DNA of 64,000 bases, from the NCBI RefSeq assembly GCF_001649575.2, contig NC_051441.1:8947456-9011455 (forward strand), read 5' to 3'. The position numbers and the translations under genes were made by a program. The notes beneath the pieces are model-generated. The model made no database searches, was not told where the DNA came from, and saw only the letters and a program-made list of their open reading frames with translations. How positions within the stretch are numbered: position 1 is the first letter of the stretch; every line of letters starts with the position of its first letter. Source of the DNA: Kryptolebias marmoratus (Eukaryota; Chordata; Actinopteri; Cyprinodontiformes; Rivulidae). This document shows, in pieces, positions 46,995 through 57,300 of this stretch.

Positions 46995-49826
46995 GTGAGC
47001 CGAAATCCCGAGGAGTGGAGCCGCTCCGTTAGACGCACCAGGCTGTGGCTTTAATGCAGCGTACTGACACACAGACAGACCCATTCGATTATCTTAGATT
47101 GTAATGAGCAATATTATTACTTGTGGAAACATATTTTAATTTGTGCTTTTCTTCCAAGCAATTGAAGCAGCAGAGAGACAAGCTGAAGCAGTATCAGAAG
47201 AGAATCAGCCTGCAACTGGAAAAGGAAAGACTCCTGGCTAAGCAGTTGATAAAAGATGGCAAGAAAGAGTAAGTTTTATTCAGACAATTAAACAGATGAA
47301 ATATAAACACTCAGTATTATCACCTGTTGTGGTCCCTTTTTAATGTGCATAGAAATATGTGTTCAAAGGCAAACACTGGATTTCTGTTCTATTAAACATT
47401 TTGTCTTTTAATTTATGATTACAGGAAAGCACTACTTCTCCTGAAGAAAAAGCGCTATCAGGATCAGTTACTAGACAAGACTGAGAGTCAGATTTCAAAC
47501 CTAGAGCGCATGGTAAGATCATTTTGTTTGCATGAAAACATTCCAGATCAGCTGTTTTTAGCATTTTTTTAACCTTTTAGAAAAGGGAAAAAAAGCTTAC
47601 TTTACTGAAAAAACTTGATTAAATGCCCATTGTTTTTAATAGGTTTAATAAAACATCATGTGTTGCATGCATGGATGTATCTAAAGAGAAAGAAGAAAGC
47701 TTCATTTTTACCCAGAAAACACAGTGTTTTGTGTTTTTTGCAGTCAGACTTGCTGCATAATGTTGTCTAAATTTGACCAGTTGTTATATATTTATTTATT
47801 TCAGTATAAAGAGTCAGGTGAGGACTTCAACATTTAAGAGTTTGCAGCTTAATGATTGATCAAATGAGCATTTGACTAGTTTCAAGTCTGCAAAGCGGCT
47901 ATTTTGCGTTCGTGTCTTATTGATTTCACTGCTGTTTTTTTCATGTTTTTTGGGCAGGTTCAAGACATAGAGTTCATGCAAATTGAGATGAAAGTCATTG
48001 AGGGACTGAAGGTTGGCAATGACTGCCTGAAAAGTATGCACGAGGTAGGTATTTTTATTCTATTTATAATTAACCCTTGTATGCTCATATTATTAGTACA
48101 CTTTTAAGCTTTTCATACAGTAGTGCACACAAGAAAAATGTCAAAGTTCTTACTGATTGGCCTGTGTTCTGTAATATGATCCCTGAGCGAGGATTGAGCA
48201 GCACAGTACAATACCATAGCTGGTGCACATGGTTTGAAGATTAAAGGCTTAAGAAGAAAAGCCATGACTACAGCAGTGAGAATGCTTCATATGCTTAGAT
48301 ACTGACATCTACACGTCAGGAAGAATTAGGTAAAACCTGTTTTTTTCCAGAAGCCCTTTAGTTTCTAATGACTTCCTGCTTTGTGTGTGACAGATGATGT
48401 CAGTTGAAGATGTGGAAAAAATCCTGGATGAGACTCAAGAAGCCGTTGAATATCAAAGGGTAGATAACAATCACATCTAATTGAACAGAATGATGTGTTT
48501 TTATCCTAAAATATACAAAAAAATTCCACAATAGAATAATGTTACCAAGTGACAAACTGTTCAAAATAGTCTTCATGTTTTGTTTTCGCAGCAAATCGAT
48601 GATTTGCTGGCTGGAGCTCTGACACAGGAGGACGAGGATGCTGTTTTAGCAGAGCTGGAAGCTATCACTCAGGTGGGTGTGAAGCTCCATGTTTAACTTT
48701 TGTTTATGCTGCGAATGTTTTTGGAGCACGCACTCTCCTCGCTTCACATTTTTAGCTACACACACACTGAGTCTCCAGCTGTCGGCTGCTTCCTCTGAAG
48801 GAAGGAGGAGCTGATTCACAGCTGAGTCATGCAAGGATGTTTTATCAAAACACACATTGCTGTTTTGACCTCGGCGTAATTTGCGTGATGATGTTTAATC
48901 TTTGACTCTTGAAGAAGGAGAATAATTAATCGAAGTCAGAGGAATTTTAAACAAATCACAGTGCCTTTTGTAATCTGGTAATGAGCTGTAATTGAACAAA
49001 ATAAATGTGGCTTCCAGTTTGACTGATTCATAGTGATTAAAACCTCACTGGATTGTTCTCCTGTTGTGATGGAATAATCATCTTAAATGACAATCAAACT
49101 TCATAAATTACTATGTTTAACACTTGAACACAGACTGGTTCAAAGGCTGGATTTACCCATTTTTTTTCAAATGAAACTCAAGACTATATTTTACTGAAAC
49201 TACTTAATATATGTGACAACAGAATAGGCTGCGTTCTTCTAGTTCTGCACAATCACAAACTGCATGGATGAAGCTACTCTGCGAAGAACAAGTTTAAAGT
49301 TTGGAGACCTTTTCTTTCGATATACGTTTTAGGTTCAGTCGACCCAGTATAGAACCAAAAGATTGAAAGTCTAATTTTACATTTTTTCTTCTCTTTGCTA
49401 GCACTAGAAATAAATATTTAACTGTAACTGGCTTCACATATAAATGTCTAAACTGCAGCATATAAGCCGTTTTCCGCTTTACTTCTATGATTATCCAATC
49501 CTCTTTTAGCCATTGAATTCACTTCCCAATGCACTTGTTGAATTTTTAATAACTAAATATATGTTTTTTCATCTTGTGAGCTAAATATTGTTTTTATTTT
49601 TTATTTTTTTAAACAGGGAGAAGATGTAGCCCTTCCAGAAGTCCCTACAGAGGCAATACCAGAGGTACCAGAAGCAGCTAAAGCTGAACCGGGTACTGTT
49701 TCTTTCGTCTTCCTTTTTTAATTTCACACAAATTTGATTAAAATAAAATTTGATACTCATGTCTGTTTACTTTTAGAGAAGAGAGAAGCAACGAACAAGC
49801 CAGACGGAGAGATGCTCACAGTCTGA
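46929..49826 (+). CDS. chmp6: ESCRT-III subunit, charged multivesicular body protein 6 (8 exons, complete)
   Basis: Exons are 46929-46994, 47159-47268, 47425-47512, 47958-48044, 48394-48459, 48592-48672, 49617-49692 and 49777-49826, with AG/GT borders and matching phases; total 624 bases, 207 residues (human CHMP6 is 201). The N-terminus MGNVFGRK has Gly2 for myristoylation and a basic membrane-binding patch. Residues 23-90 form the charged helical hairpin (QLKQQRDKLKQYQKRI, LLLLKKKRYQDQLLDK). IEFMQIEMKVIEGLK, ILDETQEAVEYQRQIDDLL and TQEDEDAVLAELE are Snf7-family helices. The C-terminal LPEVPTEAIP at about 172-181 is a type-2 MIM, the proline-rich element that binds the VPS4 MIT domain. CHMP6 (yeast Vps20) links ESCRT-II to CHMP4 polymerisation on endosomes for cargo sorting and membrane scission. 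The last 25 residues are poorly conserved. Teleosts can have two chmp6 copies; I cannot say which this is. Confidence 0.96.
47159..47268 (+). CDS. chmp6: chmp6 exon 2
   Basis: Codes residues 23-59, helix 1 of the core (QLKQQRDKLKQYQKRISLQL onward). Acceptor ttccaag, donor ga|gtaagt, phase 2 exit. Confidence 0.95.
47425..47512 (+). CDS. chmp6: chmp6 exon 3
   Basis: Codes residues 59-88 (KALLLLKKKRYQDQLLDKTE then SQISNLERM), the basic start of helix 2. Confidence 0.95.
47958..48044 (+). CDS. chmp6: chmp6 exon 4
   Basis: Codes residues 89-117 (VQDIEFMQIEMKVIEGLKVG then NDCLKSMHE). Phase 0 at both ends. Confidence 0.95.
48394..48459 (+). CDS. chmp6: chmp6 exon 5
   Basis: Codes residues 118-139 (MMSVEDVEKILDETQEAVEY then QR), the acidic region where Snf7 proteins begin their autoinhibitory half. 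Confidence 0.95.
48592..48672 (+). CDS. chmp6: chmp6 exon 6
   Basis: Codes residues 140-166 (QIDDLLAGALTQEDEDAVLA then ELEAITQ). Phase 0 at both ends. Confidence 0.95.
49617..49692 (+). CDS. chmp6: chmp6 exon 7
   Basis: Codes residues 167-192 and holds the MIM2 motif LPEVPTEAIP, followed by a second EVPEA unit. Exits in phase 1 at ccg|g. Confidence 0.92.
49777..49826 (+). CDS. chmp6: chmp6 exon 8 (last)
   Basis: Codes the final residues EKREATNKPDGEMLTV and the stop tga at 49824-49826. The preceding intron is only 84 bases; acceptor cttttag. Confidence 0.9.
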
Positions 49827-50195
49827 CAGAATTTGAGGTTGAGATCAAGTGCTGACTCACAAGAAAAAAAAAAAAAAGTTGTGCTTTTAGTTTTTGAACC
49901 TGCTTATTTTCATGTATTTGACTGAAGCAGGATCGTCTGGACTCCCCTGAAGTAACAACGTGAAGTGAAATGTTTTCGTTTTTGTCCGATTTGGATTAGC
50001 GAAGTAGTGTTACATTGTTGCTGTGCTGATTAGCACAATGAGGTGATTTTTAAAAAATGTTTAAAACTTTAATTTATTGTTTTACATATTAAATTAAGCT
50101 GTGGGAAAATGCGCAGTCCTGGCTTTTCTTACTTAAAGTGATTTTATGTTTGTGCAAAAATGTGTTTTTTTAGTCAAATTGTGTTGCCTGCATTT

Positions 50196-50213
50196 CACCA
50201 CAAGAGGGCACTG
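50196..50213 (+). promoter_or_regulatory. CTCF-like motif between chmp6 and baiap2
   Basis: Reads caccacaagagggcactg, close to the CTCF core CCACNAGRGGGCRCT. It lies in the chmp6 3' UTR about 1.05 kb before the baiap2 start codon. Confidence 0.5.
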
Positions 50214-50898
50214 TTGGCCTTTTTAAATGTTATTGGCGCTATAACACAAAACTCTTCATTCACATTGCATCAGTGCAGTGAGTGTAGTTATGTTGAGAAA
50301 ACAGCATGCATTTTCTGATGTGTGGGAGATGTTTAGAAAAAGAAAAACACCAATGTGGTATTTAAAAGGAACTTGGACATTAATTAACTTGAAGTCAAAC
50401 ACAAATTATCCCTTCTGTTTCAGAAAACAGCTACTGCCTCACGAAATGCAGCTTTATACATGAAGTATGGCTTTGTAAATGGAAGAGTGACTTTATGATG
50501 ACAGAGTGCACATATTTCAGAAATGCTACCCTGGCAGCAGCTAAAGTGCACTAAATGGAGTGAGAAATAATATGTGAGGACATAACACCAGCCATTTATC
50601 ATTCCCTCTTTAATATTTACTCAGCATAACGTTTAACAACTGCACACTGGCCATTCTTCATATAATACAAATGTGTAGATACACAATAGGGAAAAAAAAG
50701 GATTATATATATCTATATATAGTGTTAACAGTGAGGCTCTAGTTGTAGAGATGAAGTGGGGGCGGAAACCAAACCTGCACTTTGACAAGAAAACGTTGCG
50801 TTCAAGTGCTGTTGGAAAGGCGTCCTGTTCTAGGCTAATGCCTTTTTTTGTTATTGTTTGTTCCTGTAAAGCAGTCTCTTTTTATATTGCCGTTTAGC

Positions 50899-50904
50899 AA
50901 TAAA
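50899..50904 (+). terminator. chmp6 polyadenylation signal (AATAAA)
   Basis: AATAAA followed by T-rich sequence; it lies about 350 bases before the baiap2 first ATG. Confidence 0.55.
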
Positions 50905-50939
50905 TTTATCTTTCCCTGTTTGTCTATAAGCCCTTGTTG

Positions 50940-51250
50940 TTTTAGGAGTAAACGGTAATATGTGCGGAATTTGAACGTATTTGATTACACGCTAGGTCTG
51001 GCCGCGGTGCTGCAAAGAGGAGAAAAAAAACAGAGCTCTGGAGAGGTCCGTGAAGGCAGCAGCGGGCTGTCAGTCGCGCGGGGAGGAAAGGTGTGTTTAG
51101 TTAGCTAGGAGCGCTGCCTCATTCCTGCGGTCGCGTTTGTCGCTCATTGTTTGAACAAACTTGCCCTTCTCTTCTTAAACAGTTTTTCTTTTTTTTTTTC
51201 TTCTTCTTTTTTTTTTACTCGGATAAACGTTTGAACGCAAAAAACCGTTT
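50940..51250 (+). promoter_or_regulatory. Probable baiap2 promoter / 5' UTR region
   Basis: CpG-rich (ggccgcggtgc, cagtcgcgcgggg, gcggtcgcg), then a long pyrimidine run at 51183-51216. In-frame stop taa at 51264-51266 minus 40 (51224-51226) closes the frame upstream of the ATG at 51251. Confidence 0.5.
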
Positions 51251-51274
51251 ATGGTCCTAACTGAAGATTTCACC

Positions 51275-51322
51275 ATGTCTCGCACCGACGAGGTTAACCG
51301 CATGACGGAAAATGTTTATAAG
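51275..51322 (+). CDS. baiap2: baiap2 exon 1 coding part
   Basis: Sixteen codons, phase 0 at the donor aag|gtaaga. In-frame codons from 51251 could add MVLTEDFT in front. Confidence 0.92.
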
Positions 51323-54300
51323 GTAAGACTCGGCTAATTAATAAAGTTTGTAAATAGGCACAATTGAAGCTGTCGGACGCAACGCAGCTACGAGAGGAGT
51401 TCGGAATTCCTGTTGTTGACCAAATGCATTTAAATTGATTTAAAATTACCATGGCGATCTTCTGGGAAGCGCAGGTTGCATTTTTTTTTGAACATTTGCC
51501 AACTAATGAGAATGATCTGTCCTCCATCTTCACTCACTGCTCATCACCGTCGCTGTGTTTTATAGTTCAATTAAGGCCAACACCTTGCTCCTGTACCTGC
51601 AAAAATCAGAGTCCTGTTGAGTTAGTCCGCCTCTATTGATGGCAGTTCGATCAGTTCCCTGGATACCAGCACTTTTTTTTTTACAGCCTGGTTTTGGTGA
51701 AAAAGGAACCTACTGCATTCCAGAAGACGGTGTTTGACAGAAAGGGTTGAGTCCCTTTGTCGCAACAAGTAAACATTTGTCCCAAACCTGTTCCTCAGAA
51801 AAAGAAAAACAACCTTCTGGGGATTTTTGCATGCAGTCACTGAGCCTCACCTAAAAAAAAGAAAGAAATGAATTCATGGCTTACTGTTGTGTGTTTTCAC
51901 ATAAAAGCCTGTAGAAAGATGAGAAACATTATTTAAGATGTTAGGCTGATAAATGGCTCCACCTAAATCAGTCAAACCATTAATCAGCCTCTTGTTTCCG
52001 CACTAATTGCTGCATAATTCATTAAAACTTGGTGTGAGTCTTGTTTCGCTGTCTTCGCCGTCATTAAGAACAGGTGAAACTTTATTCCATAAAGATTTGT
52101 TGCACATGTTCTGCATTGTGACACATCAGTATACTTCTTGTTATTTGGGTGGGTGGGAGATGCTCTCCTGCAGCTCAAAGTTTCTGCACTTTGTTGGATT
52201 GCTGCTTTTACACCTAGTTATTTGGATGGACTTACTACAGATGGTCAGGCAAGTTTTTTCAGCAATTATTTTTTTGGTCCATTCAAGTGCAAATCTAGAA
52301 GTGAGCCTCAGGGAGAAGTCCCCCCCACCCCACCCCACCCCCCGTCAGGGCTCAGACAGAACTGTGATGGAGAGCAGGGTGAGCAGGCAGAGTCTCTCCG
52401 TCACTCTGGGGATCTGACCCAGAGGCAAACAAAAACAAAAAAAAAACAGCGGGGTCAGAAAGCATTGTGCACAAGACTGCTTATTTTTGCAGTTGTCATG
52501 TTTTCTTCAACAGCAAAGCATAAAAACAAGCATTTTATCTACTTTAATATTAAAGAGTAAGGGTCACTTTGGCTCAAACATAGACAAAGGAAGAAAAACT
52601 GCAGTTTTTAAACTAAATAAAATGTTATTTCTTTGTAGTTGCTTTCAAATATGCTCTGACATATGGAACATTCAAGAAAATACATCTGGAGTTAAACCAG
52701 TAATGCAAAGCCTAATAATAGTATCTAATTTTTCATTTCCCCTTACCTTCAGTGAAACGGACACACAGGAATTTATAATGGTAAATAGCTTTCAGTTTAA
52801 CAGTTGTTACCTTTACAAAAGGCCTATTTGATAGCAGACATTTTGACTTGAATAGGTCAGGAGGGCACAGGTGTATGAATGAGAGCCGCATTCCACTTCT
52901 ACAGCTGTGCATGCTGGGTGTTCTGTATAAATGTTTACAAGGAGAACTTCTCCTAAATTGAATGCAGCCCTCTCTAATACACCTGTGCCCTCCTGACTTT
53001 TTTGTGAAATGGGCCCATAGAGGATTTATTTATTTATTTTTAAACTCCATTATTTGTTTGCACTTTCAAGGATTCAAAAGGCTCCAGCGGTCAGCTTTTT
53101 GTGAGGGGAAAACGATCCCAAACCTCTACTTCTGCCTCGCTCTTATTTGTTTCCTCTGCCTGACATACATCTGAATACATGCATACAATTTCATCTGGTT
53201 TATATACAAGCCAAGGTCTCTTGGGAAAGAGATTTGAAAACATACGGCAGCTGTAAAGTCCTTGCAGCCAGCAGCTGGGCAGATACACTGAGTAATCGCA
53301 AGGGTAATGAGTGGGGGTAACAGCGCTGCTGTGACTCATGTTAGCCCAGTTGAGTGTGTGTGTTTAACAGGGCTGAAGCTGTACACGTTAAGGGTGAGAC
53401 TGGATTCTAAATCTTCCTGCGAGCGTTGTTGCTTTGCTAAAGGCCCGAGGCCTGCCTTCGTTTTCCCAGATAATCTTAATCAACAAGAGAGTCAGCCCTG
53501 TAAACCCAGCAATTTTTTTTGCATGATCCTTCATGACTCACTTCAGTTCTCCTCCCTCACAAAGACAGGCAGCTCCAGACATGGCGATTGGCATCTAGTT
53601 ATTCCCGTGCTGACGTGGTGAGACAGATACTTAAGACTGACACCCTGTGTTGGTGTGCGTCTGCACCACTGTCATCTCCACCAGCTGGCCATGTCTGGGG
53701 AGGACGGTGCTCCGGGTCAAGCCTCTTAGCACGTGAATGGATGAAGTCTGAGCGCTGGCCTGGCTTACTCAAAGGGAACAAACAGATTAATCAAGAGCAG
53801 AAGGTAAAGAAGAATAGGATTGCATGTTATTTAAGCGAGCCACTTTTATCCCAAAGAGTGGCTGAAGTGCAACTTTACATGGAAACAAAGTGACTGCACA
53901 CGCCCTCTAGAAGAATGCAACTTTTGTGCATTTACTCACTATTTGTTTGAGGAAGTGTGGCGTTTTCTGTGCCTGATACACGCAACACAGGTTTTAAACT
54001 CACCCTGTCAGGTAAGGCAATAGAAGGGTGTGGCTCCTCTGTTCCAGGCCTCAGGATAGCGCACATTTTCCCATGCACCACTCCCTGACTGTCAACACAG
54101 CCTGGAAAACAGTGGTTGCCATTTTCTGAGATGACTGTCGAAGGCCAAAATAGTTGTTTGATTTGAGCTGGATCAAGTATGATAACTATCCACATTTCGT
54201 ACTTTAATCATAATAAAATCTGTGCTCTGATATGAATTACAATTTGTCATTTCAAACATATCTTGGTCCTAATCATTTTGCTTTTAGTTGAAGCATTGTC

Positions 54301-57300
54301 GTGGCATTCGCTTCATTAACAAGAATAATACTCTGATGATAAGAAAACTACAGTTGTACTGCACTCATGTGGGAGATCCGAACAGGTGGTCTCTTAGCAA
54401 CAACGTGCCATTATTCTTATGTGTTTCTGTCATATCATTGTGCTAAAAGACTTGCAGTTGGTGAAGGGCGAGGGAACGCAAGTGGGAGGGAGGAAAAGCA
54501 ACAGCTCACATGATCTTTTGCAAACATTATGTTTATTTCAGAGGCAAGATGTTAAAAAGCTTCATGAGAGCCCCAGAAGGGGTTCGGTGTAAACCAGCCC
54601 TGTCTGCTGTATACACAATAGTGATCCTGTGGTCTTTCATCAAGAAGCTGCTTGGAGACGCCCAAAATGAAAATGTAATCCATTGCTTCATTTACCTTTT
54701 TCTGATCTGACAATCAGGCATTGCTTGTCTTATGAAATATGGTTTAAAGGAGTGTAAAGTGACTTGAGCTCTTGAACATCTGCCTCTAGACTATAATGTT
54801 TCAACAAGTTTATACCTGCTGGAGCCTGGAGCCTTTAAATGACTGCATTATTCACTGCAGGAGTTATCATAATTTTCGTTGCTCGTGGAAGAGCAGATTT
54901 GTTCTCTGTGTGTTTGACTGCGATGCAGAGAGAGGACTATTGCTCCACACACCCACCTTCTCTGCACGTCTGGGGGCGGATGGTTTAGAGACGTTCTCTC
55001 TTTTCTTTTACTCAGCATTGCTTTTTCAAGGACAGAGACCGGCAGCAGTCAGTACTAACTGTTCATCGACTGCAAAGAAGCTTCGCATTACTGACGCTTA
55101 CAGCCAATATCCAGTCACATTGTTACATGGCTGCTATCTGAAATGACACAAGATAAAAGCCATAAGCATTGCTCTTTAAAAAGAAAAAAAACAACACTTA
55201 TGTGAGTGGAAGAGAAGAAATGGAGAAAGAGAGAGAAGAGAAAAATAGACTGAGACAATCCTCATCCTTGTTGAAGTCCCTAATTACTGAAGAGGGAGAG
55301 TCTGTAATTACACAGACTGAAAGAAGAACAGTAGCAAAAAAAATCTTTAAACTACCGTGGCAGTGGCCTTACTTCAGAGGGTCACGGACTAAAGTTTCCA
55401 TGTCTGTGGCAACTGTTGCTCAGTGTGTCTGAGACAGAGACTGCTACGCTGGCCACACTCCACCCACTGGGCTATCTAAACAAGCAACCACACAGCAGCC
55501 ATACTATTGTGCACAAGAGTGGTAATTCTGCATGCCTACCCAAATTAATTGAGTTTTTTTTTTTTTTTTTTTCTCTCCTCATTGTGAGAAATTGTTGCAG
55601 TCTTGCTACTATGGCACATTGTATTTTCAAATCATGTATGTATATATTTTATTTAAAATGCATTTACCCATTCCATAGCTAAAGCTCACTGGGGTGCAGG
55701 AGCTTCACAGAAAAGACTTTCAGTGAAAAACCTCCACTGAGCTGAAAAGACTGACCCTGTGGCATGACGCTCCAAATTCTTAGAGTTCATATTTGTTGAA
55801 TACTGGAAACTAGGTTTACTGTCTGCTTTGGGCTGTGGTTAAATCTGAAATATCACAAGAGGGGCGGTCAGCCCTCCAACCTCACACGGTGCATCTATAA
55901 TTTATATAAACCCTTTCTGGTAGCTTTAAATCTGTCATGCAATGGTAAAAGAAACTGATATGTTTTGCCTCCTGCCACTGAAATAATCCAAACACACACA
56001 TGAAATATTGAATAATTTCCTCCCCTTTTTAAGAAGGGTTCAGTCAATTAACAATTTAGAAAGACATTTAAATTAAACTTCAGAAAGATGCAGTTCTGTC
56101 CTCAACAAAACTGAATGTGACTTTTCTGTAGAAGGACCAAGGCAGCTGAATAAGTCAGGGTCTTTGTTGCTGTGGTTACCAGTGTCTGTATTAGGTTAGC
56201 CGGTGTGTTTGGAGGGGTCACTGGCCTCAGATGACAGCAAAGTAGGTAAATTGTTGGTCTCCTGTGAGCAAATTATTTGTTCTGCAGTGACAGCAAGAGG
56301 TGGAAAGGAGACAAAACTGTTTCAGAGGTGGTGTGTTTTTCCTCTCCAGCCTGAGAGTCCTTCTGAGGCTATAATGGGGCGAAACACAGATATAAGGTTT
56401 AATATTTTGTCAGCTTGTGACAGTATCTGCCAAAATTGTGCCTCACAGCTGTTTGTACAGTAGTAAAAGCAAAATGCCTAATGTTTAAGTGATACTCGCA
56501 CTAAGAGGCACTTTCAACACAATAAACAACTTTGCCTATTCATTGAGTGCATTTGCTTCTGATGTATTGCGTGCTATGAGGGGTTGACAGATAAATTATG
56601 CACAGCATATTTTCACAATCAGGATTACAAATGGTTTCGTACAAGAAAGACTAAAATACTAATTAATGATCTGAGAAGCTGATATTTCTTCTTCAATTTC
56701 AAAATCGCACACAAAAGTCCACAGATGCATTCTTCTCTATGCCTTAAACAAAAATGGGATGGTTTTAAGTGTTTTCTTTGGAACATGCCGCACTTTTTCT
56801 AAAAGGTGAAATATCTACTTATTTTAGCACAATGTTTCAAGTAACAGCCAACACTTTGAACCCTAAAGTAGTATTGTATTAACTTGACTCTTTTGTAATG
56901 CTTGTGTGGCTGGTGGGTCAGCATCCAGGGGTCACATTTTCATCCCCACCTCTACAGTTCAATTTGTCATCCATCCAGATCAAAAAGACAAAAGGGTTTC
57001 CCTTTTGAATAATTAATTTTATGCATGACACATATTTCAAATGCATCACATTTTTGTAGGAAACTCGAGCCGCTTGCATGCAATAGCTGCATCATAATCT
57101 GTAACATCAGAAAGTCTTTGGTCTGCCTTCAGTTGCGTGCCCGTCTGTTTGATGGGACTAATTTGAAACGCAATAATATACTCTGCAAATTCCCACAACA
57201 ACAGGAGACAAGCCGTGATGAACAGGGAGGTTCACGACTTTAAAAAGTTTGCTGTTTTCGGCAGGATTCAGAGATTATTTATTCTCGTAGTCTTCACGTG

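Larger units (their letters stand above)
49827..50904 (+). other. chmp6 3' UTR
   Basis: Runs from the stop codon to AATAAA at 50899-50904, about 1.08 kb. It includes an A run at 49862-49876, a CTCF-like motif at 50196-50213 and a TA-rich palindromic stretch near 50704-50722. Confidence 0.6.

Noticed and set aside
49693..49776. Retention of chmp6 intron 7 (84 bases)
   Set aside because: An in-frame taa follows eight codons into the intron, so it would remove only the poorly conserved tail; nothing suggests it is used.
52007..52560. Two overlapping 136- and 140-codon frames in baiap2 intron 1
   Set aside because: They cross low-complexity C and A runs and overlap each other in different frames; no similarity to a known protein.
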